DNA of 47,107 nt from Bacillota bacterium. GTDB taxonomy: Bacteria > Bacillota > UBA4882 > UBA10575. Within the stretch, counting starts at the first letter, position 1, and each line of letters starts with the position of its first letter. Where the stretch lies: positions 1-47,107 of the forward strand of contig JAKOVI010000090.1 in assembly GCA_029782135.1 (NCBI GenBank), read 5' to 3'. The notes under the pieces are model-generated. The model was not told the DNA's origin, did not search any database, and worked only from the letters and a program-made list of their open reading frames with translations. The position numbers and the translations under genes are program-made. Of this stretch, positions 30,031 through 39,646 are shown piece by piece.

Positions 30031-32133
30031 TTGAAGAAATATCAATATAAACTGGCCGGCCGGCCCTTAATTATTGAAACCGGCAAAATGGCGAAACAAG
30101 CAAACGGGGCCGTCATGGTCAGGTACGGGGATACAGTTGTCTTAGTGACGGCAGTTGTCTCCCCGCAACCCCGGGAAGGGATTGACTTTTTTCCACTCCT
30201 CGTTGATTATGAGGAAAAGCTCTACGCGGTGGGGAAAATTCCCGGCAGTTTTCTGCGCCGGGAAGGACGGCCGACAGAGAGTGCCATTTTAGCCGCCCGG
30301 ACGATCGATCGCCCAATCCGCCCGCTGTTTCCGGATGGATTTAGAAATGATGTGCAGGTGGTCGCGACGGTTCTGTCCGTTGATCCGGATTGTCCCGCCG
30401 ATACGACGGCAATGATTGGCGCTTCTGCCGCCCTTTCCATCTCAGAGATTCCTTTCCAGGGGCCAATCGCCGGTGTTCATGTTGGACGGGTGAACGGCGA
30501 ATTTGTCATCAATCCTACCTCGAAACAAGCGGAGCTCAGTGATCTCGACCTGATCGTCGCCGGCTCCAAAGATGCGATTATGATGGTGGAAGCTGGGGCT
30601 AAAGAGGTGCCGGAGGAGCAGATCCTGGAAGCCATCCTTTTTGGGCATGAAGAGATCAAAAAGCTGGTTGCTTTCCAGGAAGAGATTAAAGCGGAGATCG
30701 GAAAAGAACCGCTGGCCGTGGAGTTGTACGAGCCCGATCCCGAGATTGTCGAGGCCGTGAAAGCCTTTGCCACGGAAAAGCTGATTGCCGCGCTGACCAC
30801 CAGCGAAAAACTGGAGCGCGAAGCGCTCATTGACCAGGTGAAGGAAGAAACCCACCAGCATTTTCTGGACAACCTTGGCGAAGAAGTTTATGCGGAGAAA
30901 GCCCGCGACATCAGTACAGCCCTTGATGCGATCATCAAGAATGAAGTAAGAAGAATGATCGTGGAAGAGCGGAAGCGGATCGACGGGCGGGAACTTGATG
31001 AAATCCGCCCGATCAGCTGCGAAGTTGGTGTTTTACCTCGCACCCATGGTTCCGGGTTATTTACCCGTGGACAAACCCAGGTCCTGTCCGTGGTTACTTT
31101 GGGCCGGAGCAGTGAAGAGCAGATCCTGGAAGGCCTTGAAGACGAAGAATCCAAACGTTACATTCACCACTATAATTTCCCGGCCTATAGCGTCGGTGAA
31201 GTCAAGCCGATGCGGGGACCGGGCCGGCGGGAGATCGGGCACGGTGCTTTAGCGGAACGGGCTTTACTGCCGGTTATTCCATCCGAAGAAGAATTCCCCT
31301 ATACAATCCGGGTCGTCTCCGAGGTTCTGGAGTCAAACGGTTCGACTTCACAGGCCAGTGTCTGCGGGAGTACCTTGGCGCTGATGGATGCCGGCGTACC
31401 GATTAAAAAACCGGTGGCCGGGATTGCGATGGGTCTCGTCAAGTATCAGGATCAGTTTACAATCCTGACCGATATTCAAGGACTCGAGGATCACCTGGGC
31501 GACATGGACTTTAAGGTTGCCGGGACCCGTGACGGTGTGACTGCGGTCCAAATGGACATTAAAGTCTCCGGCATCTCGAAGGAGATCCTACAAGAAGCCT
31601 TAGCACAGGCGCGAAAAGGGCGTTTGTTCATTCTTGATAAGATGGCGGAAGCTATCGCCGAACCGCGTCCCGAATTATCGGCTTATGCACCACGCATGAT
31701 TACGATGACGATCGATCCCGATAAGATTCGGGATGTGATCGGACCCGGCGGAAAGATGATCCGGAAGATTATTGAAGAGACAGGGGTCGAGATTGACATT
31801 GAAGATGATGGCCGCGTCTTCATCTCGTCCATGGATTCGAAGGCCGGGGAGGAAGCGAAGGCAATCATTGAGCGGTTGACCAGTGATGTTGAGGTCGGCA
31901 AGACCTATTTGGGTAAGGTTGTCCGGATTATGAACTTTGGGGCCTTTGTCGAGATCCTGCCCGGGAAAGAAGGTTTGGTACATATCTCGCAATTGGCCTT
32001 GGAGCGGGTGGCCAAAGTGGAAGATGTGGTGAACATCGGTGATGAGATTTTGGTCAAGGTGATCGAGATTGACCGGCAAGGAAGGATTAACCTCTCCCGT
32101 AAAGCGCTCCTCTTGGAACAAAAGCAAAGCTAA
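30031..32133 (+). CDS. pnp: Polynucleotide phosphorylase
   Basis: A 700-residue 3'-5' exoribonuclease using phosphate. The order is the first RNase PH domain (~1-215), an all-helical linker, the second RNase PH domain (~310-545, with [24 protein letters not shown] and [18 protein letters not shown]), KH domain ([15 protein letters not shown]) and S1 domain ([20 protein letters not shown] to the end). The start is TTG at 30031 behind AAAGGGGG. Followed by a strong terminator. Confidence 0.97.
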   Translation: MKKYQYKLAGRPLIIETGKMAKQANGAVMVRYGDTVVLVTAVVSPQPREGIDFFPLLVDYEEKLYAVGKIPGSFLRREGRPTESAILAARTIDRPIRPLFPDGFRNDVQVVATVLSVDPDCPADTTAMIGASAALSISEIPFQGPIAGVHVGRVNGEFVINPTSKQAELSDLDLIVAGSKDAIMMVEAGAKEVPEEQILEAILFGHEEIKKLVAFQEEIKAEIGKEPLAVELYEPDPEIVEAVKAFATEKLIAALTTSEKLEREALIDQVKEETHQHFLDNLGEEVYAEKARDISTALDAIIKNEVRRMIVEERKRIDGRELDEIRPISCEVGVLPRTHGSGLFTRGQTQVLSVVTLGRSSEEQILEGLEDEESKRYIHHYNFPAYSVGEVKPMRGPGRREIGHGALAERALLPVIPSEEEFPYTIRVVSEVLESNGSTSQASVCGSTLALMDAGVPIKKPVAGIAMGLVKYQDQFTILTDIQGLEDHLGDMDFKVAGTRDGVTAVQMDIKVSGISKEILQEALAQARKGRLFILDKMAEAIAEPRPELSAYAPRMITMTIDPDKIRDVIGPGGKMIRKIIEETGVEIDIEDDGRVFISSMDSKAGEEAKAIIERLTSDVEVGKTYLGKVVRIMNFGAFVEILPGKEGLVHISQLALERVAKVEDVVNIGDEILVKVIEIDRQGRINLSRKALLLEQKQS

Positions 32134-32134
32134 G

Positions 32135-32171
32135 CAGAGACCGAGAACCGCTTCTCGGTTTCTGTTTTTTT
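32135..32171 (+). terminator. Terminator of pnp
   Basis: CAGAGACCGAGAA (32135-32147), loop CCGC and TTCTCGGTTTCTG (32152-32164), one G-T pair, followed by seven T. Confidence 0.85.
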
Positions 32172-32300
32172 GTCACGAAAAAGCGGAGCACAGCATATAA
32201 TGGCATAGTCGCTTGCCCCCAAAACGGCCAGTAACGAACGGCGAGAAGGAGAGGGAAGCCGGTACGCGGGCGACGAATCTCGATGGACAGGAGGAGAGAG

Positions 32301-32465
32301 ATGGATCCTTCTTTCCGGCCGGTAGGTCGCGTCCTGTTGTTCGGAGTGACGGTGCTCAGCTTAATTAAATGCCTGATTGTCCCCAACGCTCTTGATGTCC
32401 TGATTCTTGTCGGGTTGCTCATTTTGGTGGCCACGATCGTGTTTGGGGAAGGGAAAAGCCTCTAA
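32301..32465 (+). CDS. Small membrane protein, hypothetical
   Basis: A 54-codon gene with AGGAGGAG four bases before its ATG and a terminator directly after it, so it is probably real. The product has two hydrophobic segments (about 9-23 and 27-46) separated by a short polar turn, and a charged FGEGKSL end. No family recognised. It stands alone between pnp and the mraZ promoter. Confidence 0.6.
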   Translation: MDPSFRPVGRVLLFGVTVLSLIKCLIVPNALDVLILVGLLILVATIVFGEGKSL

Positions 32466-32480
32466 CGGAGGTTTTTTTTT
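32454..32480 (+). terminator. Terminator of the small membrane-protein gene
   Basis: AAAAGCCTC pairs with GAGGTTTTTT (one G-T) around a short TAACG loop and runs into about ten T. The stem overlaps the last codons of the gene. Confidence 0.65.
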
Positions 32481-32532
32481 ATGCATTTTATTGGCAGGAA
32501 ATAACAGAGAGACGATTTTTTTCCGAAACCCC

Positions 32533-32561
32533 TTGACAAATCGTTGATTTTGGGGCATTAT
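32533..32561 (+). promoter_or_regulatory. Promoter of the mraZ operon
   Basis: A perfect TTGACA at 32533-32538, a 17-base spacer and CATTAT at 32556-32561, followed immediately by the MraZ boxes. Confidence 0.65.
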
Positions 32562-32580
32562 GGATAATACAGTGGTGGAA

Positions 32581-32610
32581 GTGGAGGAAAATGGAGTAAA
32601 GTGGAGAGGC
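32581..32610 (+). promoter_or_regulatory. MraZ operator: three boxes with 10-bp period
   Basis: GTGGAGGAAA, ATGGAGTAAA and GTGGAGAGGC stand head to tail at 32581, 32591 and 32601. This fits the known MraZ site: short TGGG/GTGG-type direct repeats spaced one helical turn apart, upstream of mraZ. They lie just downstream of the promoter, where MraZ would repress its own operon. Confidence 0.8.
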
Positions 32611-32623
32611 CAGGTGAAGAGCC

Positions 32624-33055
32624 TTGTTTATGGGGGAATACCAGCATTCGCTGGATGATAAAGGCCGACTCATTATCCCCTCGAAGCTCCGCGAAGGATT
32701 GGGGGAAAAATTTATCCTGACGCGCGGGCTTGACCATTCACTCTTTGTCTATCCACTCACCGAATGGAGCAATATGGAAGAGAAAATGAAAACCCTCTCC
32801 ACTACACAGGCCGATGCCCGTGCTTTTGTCCGGATGTTTTTCTCCGGAGCGGTTGAGTGTGAACCGGACAAGCAGTGGCGTATCTCCATTCCCCAGAACC
32901 TCCGCGAGCATGCCCGGATCAATAAAGACCTCTATATACTAGGCGTCTCAACCCGGGTCGAGATTTGGGCGAAGGAAGTCTGGGAAGAATATTCTTCTAA
33001 AGCGGAAGAATCGTATGAAGCCTTGGCCGAAAAGATCGTGGGGATTGGTCTCTGA
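32624..33055 (+). CDS. mraZ: Transcriptional regulator MraZ
   Basis: A 143-residue protein with two AbrB-like swapped-hairpin domains: [23 protein letters not shown] and [24 protein letters not shown], each with the family DxxGRxxIP/DKQWRxxIP core. It forms ring-shaped oligomers that bind repeated boxes and repress the mra operon. The start is TTG at 32624 (giving MFMGEYQHS) behind AGGTGAAG. Confidence 0.95.
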   Translation: MFMGEYQHSLDDKGRLIIPSKLREGLGEKFILTRGLDHSLFVYPLTEWSNMEEKMKTLSTTQADARAFVRMFFSGAVECEPDKQWRISIPQNLREHARINKDLYILGVSTRVEIWAKEVWEEYSSKAEESYEALAEKIVGIGL

Positions 33056-33111
33056 GCAATTGCATAAGGCTTGGTCAATAAATTCAGATTCGTCATAAAG
33101 AAAGGTCGTTC

Positions 33112-34053
33112 ATGGCAGAATTTACTCACCAACCGGTGCTGCCGGCGGAAGTAATTAAATATCTGAATCCTCAGCCAGGAGAGGTTATCCTCGACGGAAC
33201 GATTGGCTTGGGGGGACATGCCGCGTTAATTGCGCAGCGGCTGGGTGCCTCCGGTGTTCTCTTCGGGATTGACCAGGATGAAAATGCTTTACTAATTGCC
33301 CGGCACCGGCTGGCCGGCTTTCCCGGGCGCTTGATCTTGCGCCATGGCAATTTCCACGCTTTGGCAAGTTTTCTCGCGGCAGAGTCGATCCCTGCCGTCG
33401 ACGGAATCCTGCTTGACCTGGGAGTCTCTTCCCTCCAACTGGACAGCGGGGAACGCGGTTTTTCTTACCAGCATGATGCGTTGCTCGATATGCGGATGAA
33501 TCCGGCTCAGGAGTTTACGGCTGCCGATCTGGTCAACACGTATTCGCTTTATGATCTGACACGGGTAATCCGGGATTATGGGGAAGAACGGTGGGCTGAA
33601 CGCATTGCCCGTTTTATTGTTGAACACCGGAAAAAAGCGCCGATCCGGACGACCGGGGAATTGGTCGCCGTAATCAAGGCGGCAATCCCGGCTGCGGCAC
33701 GCCGGGAAGGACCGCATCCGGCCCGCCGTACTTTCCAGGCGCTGCGCATTGCTGTCAACCGGGAACTGGAGGTCCTCCAGGAAGGATTAGAACAGGGAAT
33801 TGCTTGTTTGAAGCCGCACGGCCGGATTGTGGTGATCAGTTTCCATTCGCTGGAGGACCGGATCGTGAAACATACTTTTAAACAGAAAGCGCAGGCCTGC
33901 CGTTGTCCGTCCAATCTTCCCGTTTGTCAGTGCGGAGGCCGGCCGGAGATCAAGATTCTTACTCCACGACCGGTTATTCCGACGAATGAAGAAATTGCGG
34001 AAAATCCCAGAAGTCGAAGTGCAAAGCTAAGAGCGGCCTATAAACTGGTATAG
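33112..34053 (+). CDS. rsmH: 16S rRNA (cytosine(1402)-N4)-methyltransferase
   Basis: A 313-residue SAM-dependent methyltransferase of the ribosomal P site (formerly mraW). Marks are FTHQPVLPAEV, ILDGTIGLGGHAALI (SAM loop), GILLDLGVSSLQLDSGERGFSY, MRMNPAQEFTAADLVN, HPARRTFQALRIAVNREL and VVISFHSLEDRIVK. ATG at 33112 after AAAGG. Follows mraZ in the conserved order. Confidence 0.97.
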   Translation: MAEFTHQPVLPAEVIKYLNPQPGEVILDGTIGLGGHAALIAQRLGASGVLFGIDQDENALLIARHRLAGFPGRLILRHGNFHALASFLAAESIPAVDGILLDLGVSSLQLDSGERGFSYQHDALLDMRMNPAQEFTAADLVNTYSLYDLTRVIRDYGEERWAERIARFIVEHRKKAPIRTTGELVAVIKAAIPAAARREGPHPARRTFQALRIAVNRELEVLQEGLEQGIACLKPHGRIVVISFHSLEDRIVKHTFKQKAQACRCPSNLPVCQCGGRPEIKILTPRPVIPTNEEIAENPRSRSAKLRAAYKLV

Positions 34054-34075
34054 GGTAGGAAGGGAGAGCATAAAA

Positions 34076-34567
34076 ATGGTAACAGCTAAGGCCAGACAAT
34101 TTTCACCGGAACCGTTACCCGAGGTACGGTCCAGGCCATTAAAAAAGGTTGTTATCGACAAGAAGAAGCTCCGCCGGTTGCTTTGGCTCGGAGGTTTTAT
34201 TATCTTTCTGATCATCGCCAACGCAATTATGCAGGCTCTTTTAGCCCAACAACAGTTTCGGTTGGCAGAGCTCCAGTCCGAATTGAAAAAGATTGACCGC
34301 CGGATTGGCTGGCTCCAATGTGAATTGGCCGATCATCTTTCCCTTCAGTATATAGAGGAACTTGCTTTGAACGGGCAAGGACAATTGGCCGCCGATCAAG
34401 TTCCGGTTTCATCAAGTTACCAGCAACTGCTTCCGCCTAATCCTATTTTGCCTCCTTCCTTGTTGGAACTGGATGATTATCTGCCGGAAGGAAGTATGGC
34501 GACCAGATTGACCGGTTGGCTGTCTGGATTGGGGCGTACCTTGGCCGGGGTTGATTGGAGCAACTGA
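34076..34567 (+). CDS. FtsL-like cell division protein
   Basis: A 163-residue protein at the ftsL position between rsmH and the PBP. It has a basic cytoplasmic N-terminus (1-34), one membrane helix (LLWLGGFIIFLIIANAIMQA, ~35-54), a coiled-coil segment (QFRLAELQSELKKIDRRIGWL) and a Pro-rich tail. It would scaffold the FtsW-PBP complex. Assignment rests on position and layout, since FtsL sequences are poorly conserved. ATG at 34076. Confidence 0.75.
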   Translation: MVTAKARQFSPEPLPEVRSRPLKKVVIDKKKLRRLLWLGGFIIFLIIANAIMQALLAQQQFRLAELQSELKKIDRRIGWLQCELADHLSLQYIEELALNGQGQLAADQVPVSSSYQQLLPPNPILPPSLLELDDYLPEGSMATRLTGWLSGLGRTLAGVDWSN

Positions 34568-34590
34568 CGAGTCTTAGGGGGTGTCCTCGG

Positions 34591-36714
34591 TTGCAAGGGT
34601 TAAACCGCTTAGTGATCAGAAGACGTACGACTTTACTTCTATTGAGCATCTTTGGCATCATAGGAGTATTGATCGGTCGTCTTTTCTTTATTCAGGGGAT
34701 TAAAGCCGGTTACTACCAAAAAATTGCCGAAGAACAGCGGCTCCGCGATATCCGGGTCGAACCGATGCGCGGAACGATCTTTGACCGGAATATGAACACC
34801 CTTGCCTTTAGTTTTGATACGGAATCAATCTATGCCATCCCATATCAGGTAAAAAACCCGAAGGCTGATGCCGAGGTAATTGCGGAAAAATTAAAACTCC
34901 CCGTCAATGACGTTTACAACCGGTTGATTAAAAAGACTTCGTTTGTCTGGTTGAAGATGAAACCGCACCCGGAAGAGGTGCAAGAGATTATGGAAGCCCG
35001 GATCCCGGGGGTCGAAGTTGCCCAAAAGGCGCAACGCTTTTACCTGAGGGGAAGTTTGGCTGCGCATATCCTTGGGATTACCGGTATTGATAATCAAGGT
35101 TTGGAAGGGATCGAAAACTATTATGACCGGTATCTGCGCGGGATTCCAGGGAGTGAGCAGGCCGAATACGACTCGCGGGGTAATTATATCCCCTTGGGCG
35201 AACGGCGATTTATTCAGGCGCAGAATGGTTACAGCCTGGTCTTAACGATCGATCAGGTGATTCAATACATCGCCGAACGGGAAATCGAAAAAGCGGTCCT
35301 CGAGAACGGGGCGAAACGCGGCGCCGTGATTCTGATGGACCCGATGACCGGCGAGATTTTAGCGCTGGCCAATTACCCGACCTTTGATCCGAACCATTAT
35401 GCTGATTACCCAAGCGCGGTAAGGCGTAACTGGGTTCTGGTCGACCAGTATGAACCTGGGTCCACGTTTAAGATCGTGACGGCGGCGGCCGCGCTTGAAG
35501 AAGGGGTAGTCCACAGGAATTCCGTCTTTTTTGATCCCGGTTTTCTGGTGGTGGAAGACCGCCGCCTGCGGTGTTGGCGGGCCGGGGGACACGGCAGTCA
35601 AACATTTACCGAAGCGGTTGAAAACTCCTGTAATCCAGTTTTTGCCTCTTTAGCGCTCAGACTCGGGACGGATAAATTTCTCCAGTATATCGAGGCTTTT
35701 GGTTTCGGGCAACAAACGGGGGTGGACTTTCCGGGCGAAGCCAAGGGAATTATTCCGCACCGTTCCCGGATTAAAAATGTGGAATTGGCAACGATCGGTT
35801 TCGGCCAGGGGATCTCGGTTACTCCCTTACAATTGCTGAATGCACTGGCGACGGTGGCAAATGGGGGGGAACTGTTACAACCGCGTTTGGTGAAGGAGAT
35901 CAGGTCGTCCGATGGGAAAGAAGTGATCACGCGGTTTGAGCCCCACAAAATCCGCAGGGTTCTTTCGCCGGAAACGGCGGCGGAATTAAGTCTGATCCTC
36001 CAGTCGGCGGTGGAGAACGGTTCGGGGAACCGGGCGCGGATCGAGGGTTATACGGTGGCCGGAAAGACGGGAACAGCCCAAAAGCCGCAGGGTGGGATTT
36101 ACGGCCAAGAGCGGATTGCCTCCTTCATCGGGTTTGCCCCGGTGGAAAAGCCACGGGTAGCCGGGATTATTATCCTCGATGAGCCGCAGGGACCGGTGAA
36201 ATACGGCGGCGTGATTGCGGCGCCTTTTTTTTCGACGATTGTCGGCGAAACACTTAAGTATTTAGGCGTGAAACCTCAGCAAAAAGGGGAAGGAATGGGG
36301 CAAAGCAGTGGCGAAAGTTCTGTTGTTGTTCCCAATCTCTTACGCCTCCCGCGCGCGGATGCGATTAGGATCTTAAAACAGTCACGGTTGAACTACCGGG
36401 AACTGGGGACGGGCGAGTACGTGATTGCGCAAAGTCCCAAGGCGGGCGTCACGGTCAAACCCGGAACCACGATTCTCTTGTATTATGATGAAGCGTCACA
36501 CTATCAAAAGGAAATGCCGACCGTCTTGGTTCCCGACCTGACCGGTCTTTCCTTGCCTGCGGTGGAAAAGCGGCTCACGGAATTGGGTTTGCAATTGGCA
36601 GTGAGCGGCTCCGGGATCGCGCTCCGGCAGGACCCGGCGCCGGGGAGCAGGTTGGCCCAGGGAGCGACCGTGACGGTTCATTTTGTGGCAGCCGGCAAGA
36701 CCAAAGTGGAATAA
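34591..36714 (+). CDS. Class B penicillin-binding protein (SpoVD/Pbp2b type) with two PASTA domains
   Basis: About 707 residues. N-terminal membrane anchor (TTLLLLSIFGIIGVLIGRLFF), dimerisation domain starting RVEPMRGTIFDRN, then a transpeptidase domain with SxxK in PGSTFK, SxN in ENSCNP and KTG in AGKTGTAQ. Two C-terminal PASTA repeats follow (VVVPNLLRLPRADAIRIL... and VLVPDLTGLSLPAVEKRL...). It cross-links peptidoglycan in division or spore-cortex synthesis; PASTA-bearing versions in this position are usually called SpoVD or PBP2B/FtsI. I start at the TTG at 34591 behind AGGGGGTG; a TTG at 34555 would add 12 residues. Confidence 0.92.
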   Translation: MQGLNRLVIRRRTTLLLLSIFGIIGVLIGRLFFIQGIKAGYYQKIAEEQRLRDIRVEPMRGTIFDRNMNTLAFSFDTESIYAIPYQVKNPKADAEVIAEKLKLPVNDVYNRLIKKTSFVWLKMKPHPEEVQEIMEARIPGVEVAQKAQRFYLRGSLAAHILGITGIDNQGLEGIENYYDRYLRGIPGSEQAEYDSRGNYIPLGERRFIQAQNGYSLVLTIDQVIQYIAEREIEKAVLENGAKRGAVILMDPMTGEILALANYPTFDPNHYADYPSAVRRNWVLVDQYEPGSTFKIVTAAAALEEGVVHRNSVFFDPGFLVVEDRRLRCWRAGGHGSQTFTEAVENSCNPVFASLALRLGTDKFLQYIEAFGFGQQTGVDFPGEAKGIIPHRSRIKNVELATIGFGQGISVTPLQLLNALATVANGGELLQPRLVKEIRSSDGKEVITRFEPHKIRRVLSPETAAELSLILQSAVENGSGNRARIEGYTVAGKTGTAQKPQGGIYGQERIASFIGFAPVEKPRVAGIIILDEPQGPVKYGGVIAAPFFSTIVGETLKYLGVKPQQKGEGMGQSSGESSVVVPNLLRLPRADAIRILKQSRLNYRELGTGEYVIAQSPKAGVTVKPGTTILLYYDEASHYQKEMPTVLVPDLTGLSLPAVEKRLTELGLQLAVSGSGIALRQDPAPGSRLAQGATVTVHFVAAGKTKVE

Positions 36715-36783
36715 AATGCTAAAGAGTGTTAAAAATAACCATGTAAACACTTTGTTTGATTTTTTTGTGGAAAGGTGTGGCCA

Positions 36784-38247
36784 ATGAAGTTAAAAAACAT
36801 TTTAGAAGGGATCCCTGTCCTTGATGTAACCGGAGATCTCGAAACGGAAATCTCCACTGTAGTATTGAATTCACAAGAAGTTACACCCGGGGCTCTTTTT
36901 ATTGCCCTCACGGGAAGCCGGCATGATGGACATCAGTTTGTTCCCGAGGCGATTGCCCGGGGTGCCGCCGCTGTCATGGTGGAGAAAGCGGTCGACGTTG
37001 CGGCGGGTGTGACCAGGGTGATCGTGGAAAGCACCCAAGAAGCCCAGGCCTTGGCCGGAAAGAACTTTTATGACGACCCGGCGGCCAAGCTGAAGCTGAT
37101 CGGGGTGACTGGGACCAAAGGGAAAACGACCACTACCTACTTGATCCGGTCCCTCCTGATGAATACCGGTTTAAAGACCGGCTTGATCGGAACGGTTGCA
37201 AACTTAATTAACGATCAGAGGCTTCCGTCAAAGAACACGACACCGGTTGCGTTGGAACTCCAGCAATTACTGGCAGAAATGGTCAAGGCGGGCATGGAAT
37301 ACGTGGTGATGGAGGTTTCTTCGCACGCGATTGCGCTGAAGCGGATTGCCGGTTTATCTTTTCTCCGTGGTATCTTTACGAACATTTCCCGGGAGCATCT
37401 GGAGTTTCACCGCACCTTCGACGATTACTTCCGGACGAAAGCACAATTCTTTAAGGATCTTCCCCCGGACGCTCTCGCGATCATTAATATTGATGATGAG
37501 CATGGCCGCCTGATTGCCGCGGACTGCCGGCCGGTCCTCAGTTACGGCTTCGCCCCGGAGGCGCAGATCCGGGCAGAACAGGTTGTCAGTACAATGCACG
37601 AAACACAGTTTACCTTGGTTACGCCGGCGGGAAGGATACGGGTTACCCTTAATTTACTAGGCCGTTTTAATGTGTATAATGCGCTGGCGGCAGCGGCGCT
37701 TGGTTATTCTTTGGGTATGGAGCTGGAAGCAATCCGTCAAGGACTGGAAAGCTTGACCGGCGTTCCGGGCCGTTTTGAGCTTGTGCCCGGCGGGAAAGGG
37801 TATACGGTCGTCGTCGACTATGCCCATAGTGCGAACAGCCTGGAAAATGTCCTCTTGGCTGCCCATGCGTTGGTGAGAAACCGGATTATCACCGTCTTTG
37901 GTTGTGGAGGCAACCGCGACCAGGGAAAACGGCCAATTATGGGGCGGATTGCCGCCCGGTTGAGCAACTATACCATCATAACAACTGATAACCCCCGCGC
38001 GGAAGATCCGAAGACGATCGCGGAGCAGATCAAAGCAGGTTTTGTCGAAGAGGGCTGCTCAGCCTATGAAGTGATCCTCGACCGGGCAACCGCGATCAAA
38101 AAAGCGGTCTCCATGGCGGAAGAAGGTGATCTGGTGCTGATCGCCGGAAAAGGGCATGAAACATACCAGGATTTCGGGGAGTATAAGATCCATTTCGATG
38201 ATCGAGAGATCGCCGCCTTAGCGATAAAGGAGAAAGAAAATGCCTAA
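36784..38247 (+). CDS. murE: UDP-MurNAc-tripeptide synthetase
   Basis: A 487-residue Mur ligase adding the third amino acid to UDP-MurNAc-dipeptide. The ATP loop is GVTGTKGKTTTT, with EVSSHAIALKRI and VDYAHSANSLENVL. The specificity motif reads DNPRAEDP, the form found in meso-diaminopimelate-adding enzymes, so DAP-type peptidoglycan is expected. ATG at 36784 after AAAGGTG. Overlaps murF by eight bases. Confidence 0.96.
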   Translation: MKLKNILEGIPVLDVTGDLETEISTVVLNSQEVTPGALFIALTGSRHDGHQFVPEAIARGAAAVMVEKAVDVAAGVTRVIVESTQEAQALAGKNFYDDPAAKLKLIGVTGTKGKTTTTYLIRSLLMNTGLKTGLIGTVANLINDQRLPSKNTTPVALELQQLLAEMVKAGMEYVVMEVSSHAIALKRIAGLSFLRGIFTNISREHLEFHRTFDDYFRTKAQFFKDLPPDALAIINIDDEHGRLIAADCRPVLSYGFAPEAQIRAEQVVSTMHETQFTLVTPAGRIRVTLNLLGRFNVYNALAAAALGYSLGMELEAIRQGLESLTGVPGRFELVPGGKGYTVVVDYAHSANSLENVLLAAHALVRNRIITVFGCGGNRDQGKRPIMGRIAARLSNYTIITTDNPRAEDPKTIAEQIKAGFVEEGCSAYEVILDRATAIKKAVSMAEEGDLVLIAGKGHETYQDFGEYKIHFDDREIAALAIKEKENA

Positions 38248-39634
38248 GTTTACCTTGGAAGAACTCCTTGAGGCGACCGGCGGGCAGTTGCGCCAGGCGC
38301 CAACGGGAGTCCGGATCAACGGTGTTAGTATTGACAGCAGAACGATCTTGCCGGGTGAGGTCTTTATCGCCCTGCGAGGGGAAAGATTTGACGGTCATGA
38401 TTTTTTAGCCGCGGCGGTCGACCGTGGCGCTACGACGTTAGTGGTAGAGCAGGAGATCCCGCTGGCTTCTTTTCCTGGTGTGGCGGTTATTGTTGTCCCG
38501 GATACGTTGAAAGCATTAGGGGGTTTGGCCCGTTATCACCGGCAGCGTTATCCGATTCCACTGATTGGGATCACGGGAAGTAACGGAAAGACAACCACTA
38601 AGGAACTGATTGCGGCTGTCCTTGCGGAAAAAATAAACGTGATCAAGACGGAGAAGAACTATAACAATGAAATCGGCCTCCCGTTGAGCCTGTTAAGGAT
38701 CGATGACACCACCCAAGCGGCAGTCCTGGAGATGGGGATGCGCGGCCGGGGGGAGATTGCCTATTTGGCCGGGTTAGCCAAACCAACGATCGGGGTGATT
38801 ACCAATGTGGGGGTTTCCCATATTGAACTTCTGGGGAGCCGGGAAGCGATCGCCGAGGCCAAAGCGGAGTTGATCGAGGCTTTACCGGCGGACGGGACGG
38901 CGGTTTTAAACTATGACGATCCGCTGGTGGCCAGGATGGCCGATGCTTTCCCCGGGGAGTCCCTGTTTTATAGCCTGCAAGCTGTGGATGAAAAGAAAAG
39001 CCCGCCGCCGGATCTGTTTGTCGTGTCTGCTCAGACGACCTCCCACGGAGAAAAAGTCGAAGTCGACGGCCGGTGGGGTAAGTTCTCCTATGACCTTCCG
39101 TTGTTGGGGCGGCATAATATCGCGAACAGCTTGGCCGCGGCCCTGGTCGGTTTGGAACTGGGTTTAACGCCGGCGGAAGTCAGTAATGGGTTAAAAAACG
39201 CCGGGCCGGTAGAGAAACGGCTCCGACGCTTCGAGAGTAAAGGTATCACGATCCTGGATGATACCTATAATGCCAGTCCTGCTTCGGTCCAGGTGGCATT
39301 GGAAGTCTTAAATCAGGTCGCAGCCGGAGGACGGAAAATTGCCGTTTTAGGGGACATGCTTGAATTAGGTGAACTCAGCGGTGAAGCACATTATCAGATC
39401 GGCGAATTGGTCGCCAAGTACGGTTGTGCCGCCCTCTTCGCCTTCGGTCCGGAGAGTAAAGAAACGGCACGGGCGGCGGAAAACCTTGGTCTTCTGGCCC
39501 GCCATTTCCTGGACAAAGCAGCGCTTTGGACGGAACTGAATGCCTTTTTAATCCCCGGCGATACGGTTTTGGTCAAGGGCTCCCGAGGGATGCGGATGGA
39601 AGAAATCGTCGAAAAAATGCTGGCAGAAAAGTGA
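38240..39634 (+). CDS. murF: UDP-MurNAc-tripeptide-D-Ala-D-Ala ligase
   Basis: A 464-residue Mur ligase that adds D-Ala-D-Ala. It shows GVSIDSRTILPGEVFIALRG, the P-loop GITGSNGKTTTKEL, EKNYNNEIGLPL, LEMGMRGRGEI and DDTYNASPASV. The ATG at 38240 lies inside the end of murE, so translation is coupled. Confidence 0.96.
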   Translation: MPKFTLEELLEATGGQLRQAPTGVRINGVSIDSRTILPGEVFIALRGERFDGHDFLAAAVDRGATTLVVEQEIPLASFPGVAVIVVPDTLKALGGLARYHRQRYPIPLIGITGSNGKTTTKELIAAVLAEKINVIKTEKNYNNEIGLPLSLLRIDDTTQAAVLEMGMRGRGEIAYLAGLAKPTIGVITNVGVSHIELLGSREAIAEAKAELIEALPADGTAVLNYDDPLVARMADAFPGESLFYSLQAVDEKKSPPPDLFVVSAQTTSHGEKVEVDGRWGKFSYDLPLLGRHNIANSLAAALVGLELGLTPAEVSNGLKNAGPVEKRLRRFESKGITILDDTYNASPASVQVALEVLNQVAAGGRKIAVLGDMLELGELSGEAHYQIGELVAKYGCAALFAFGPESKETARAAENLGLLARHFLDKAALWTELNAFLIPGDTVLVKGSRGMRMEEIVEKMLAEK

Positions 39635-39646
39635 GGCGCGTCAAGA

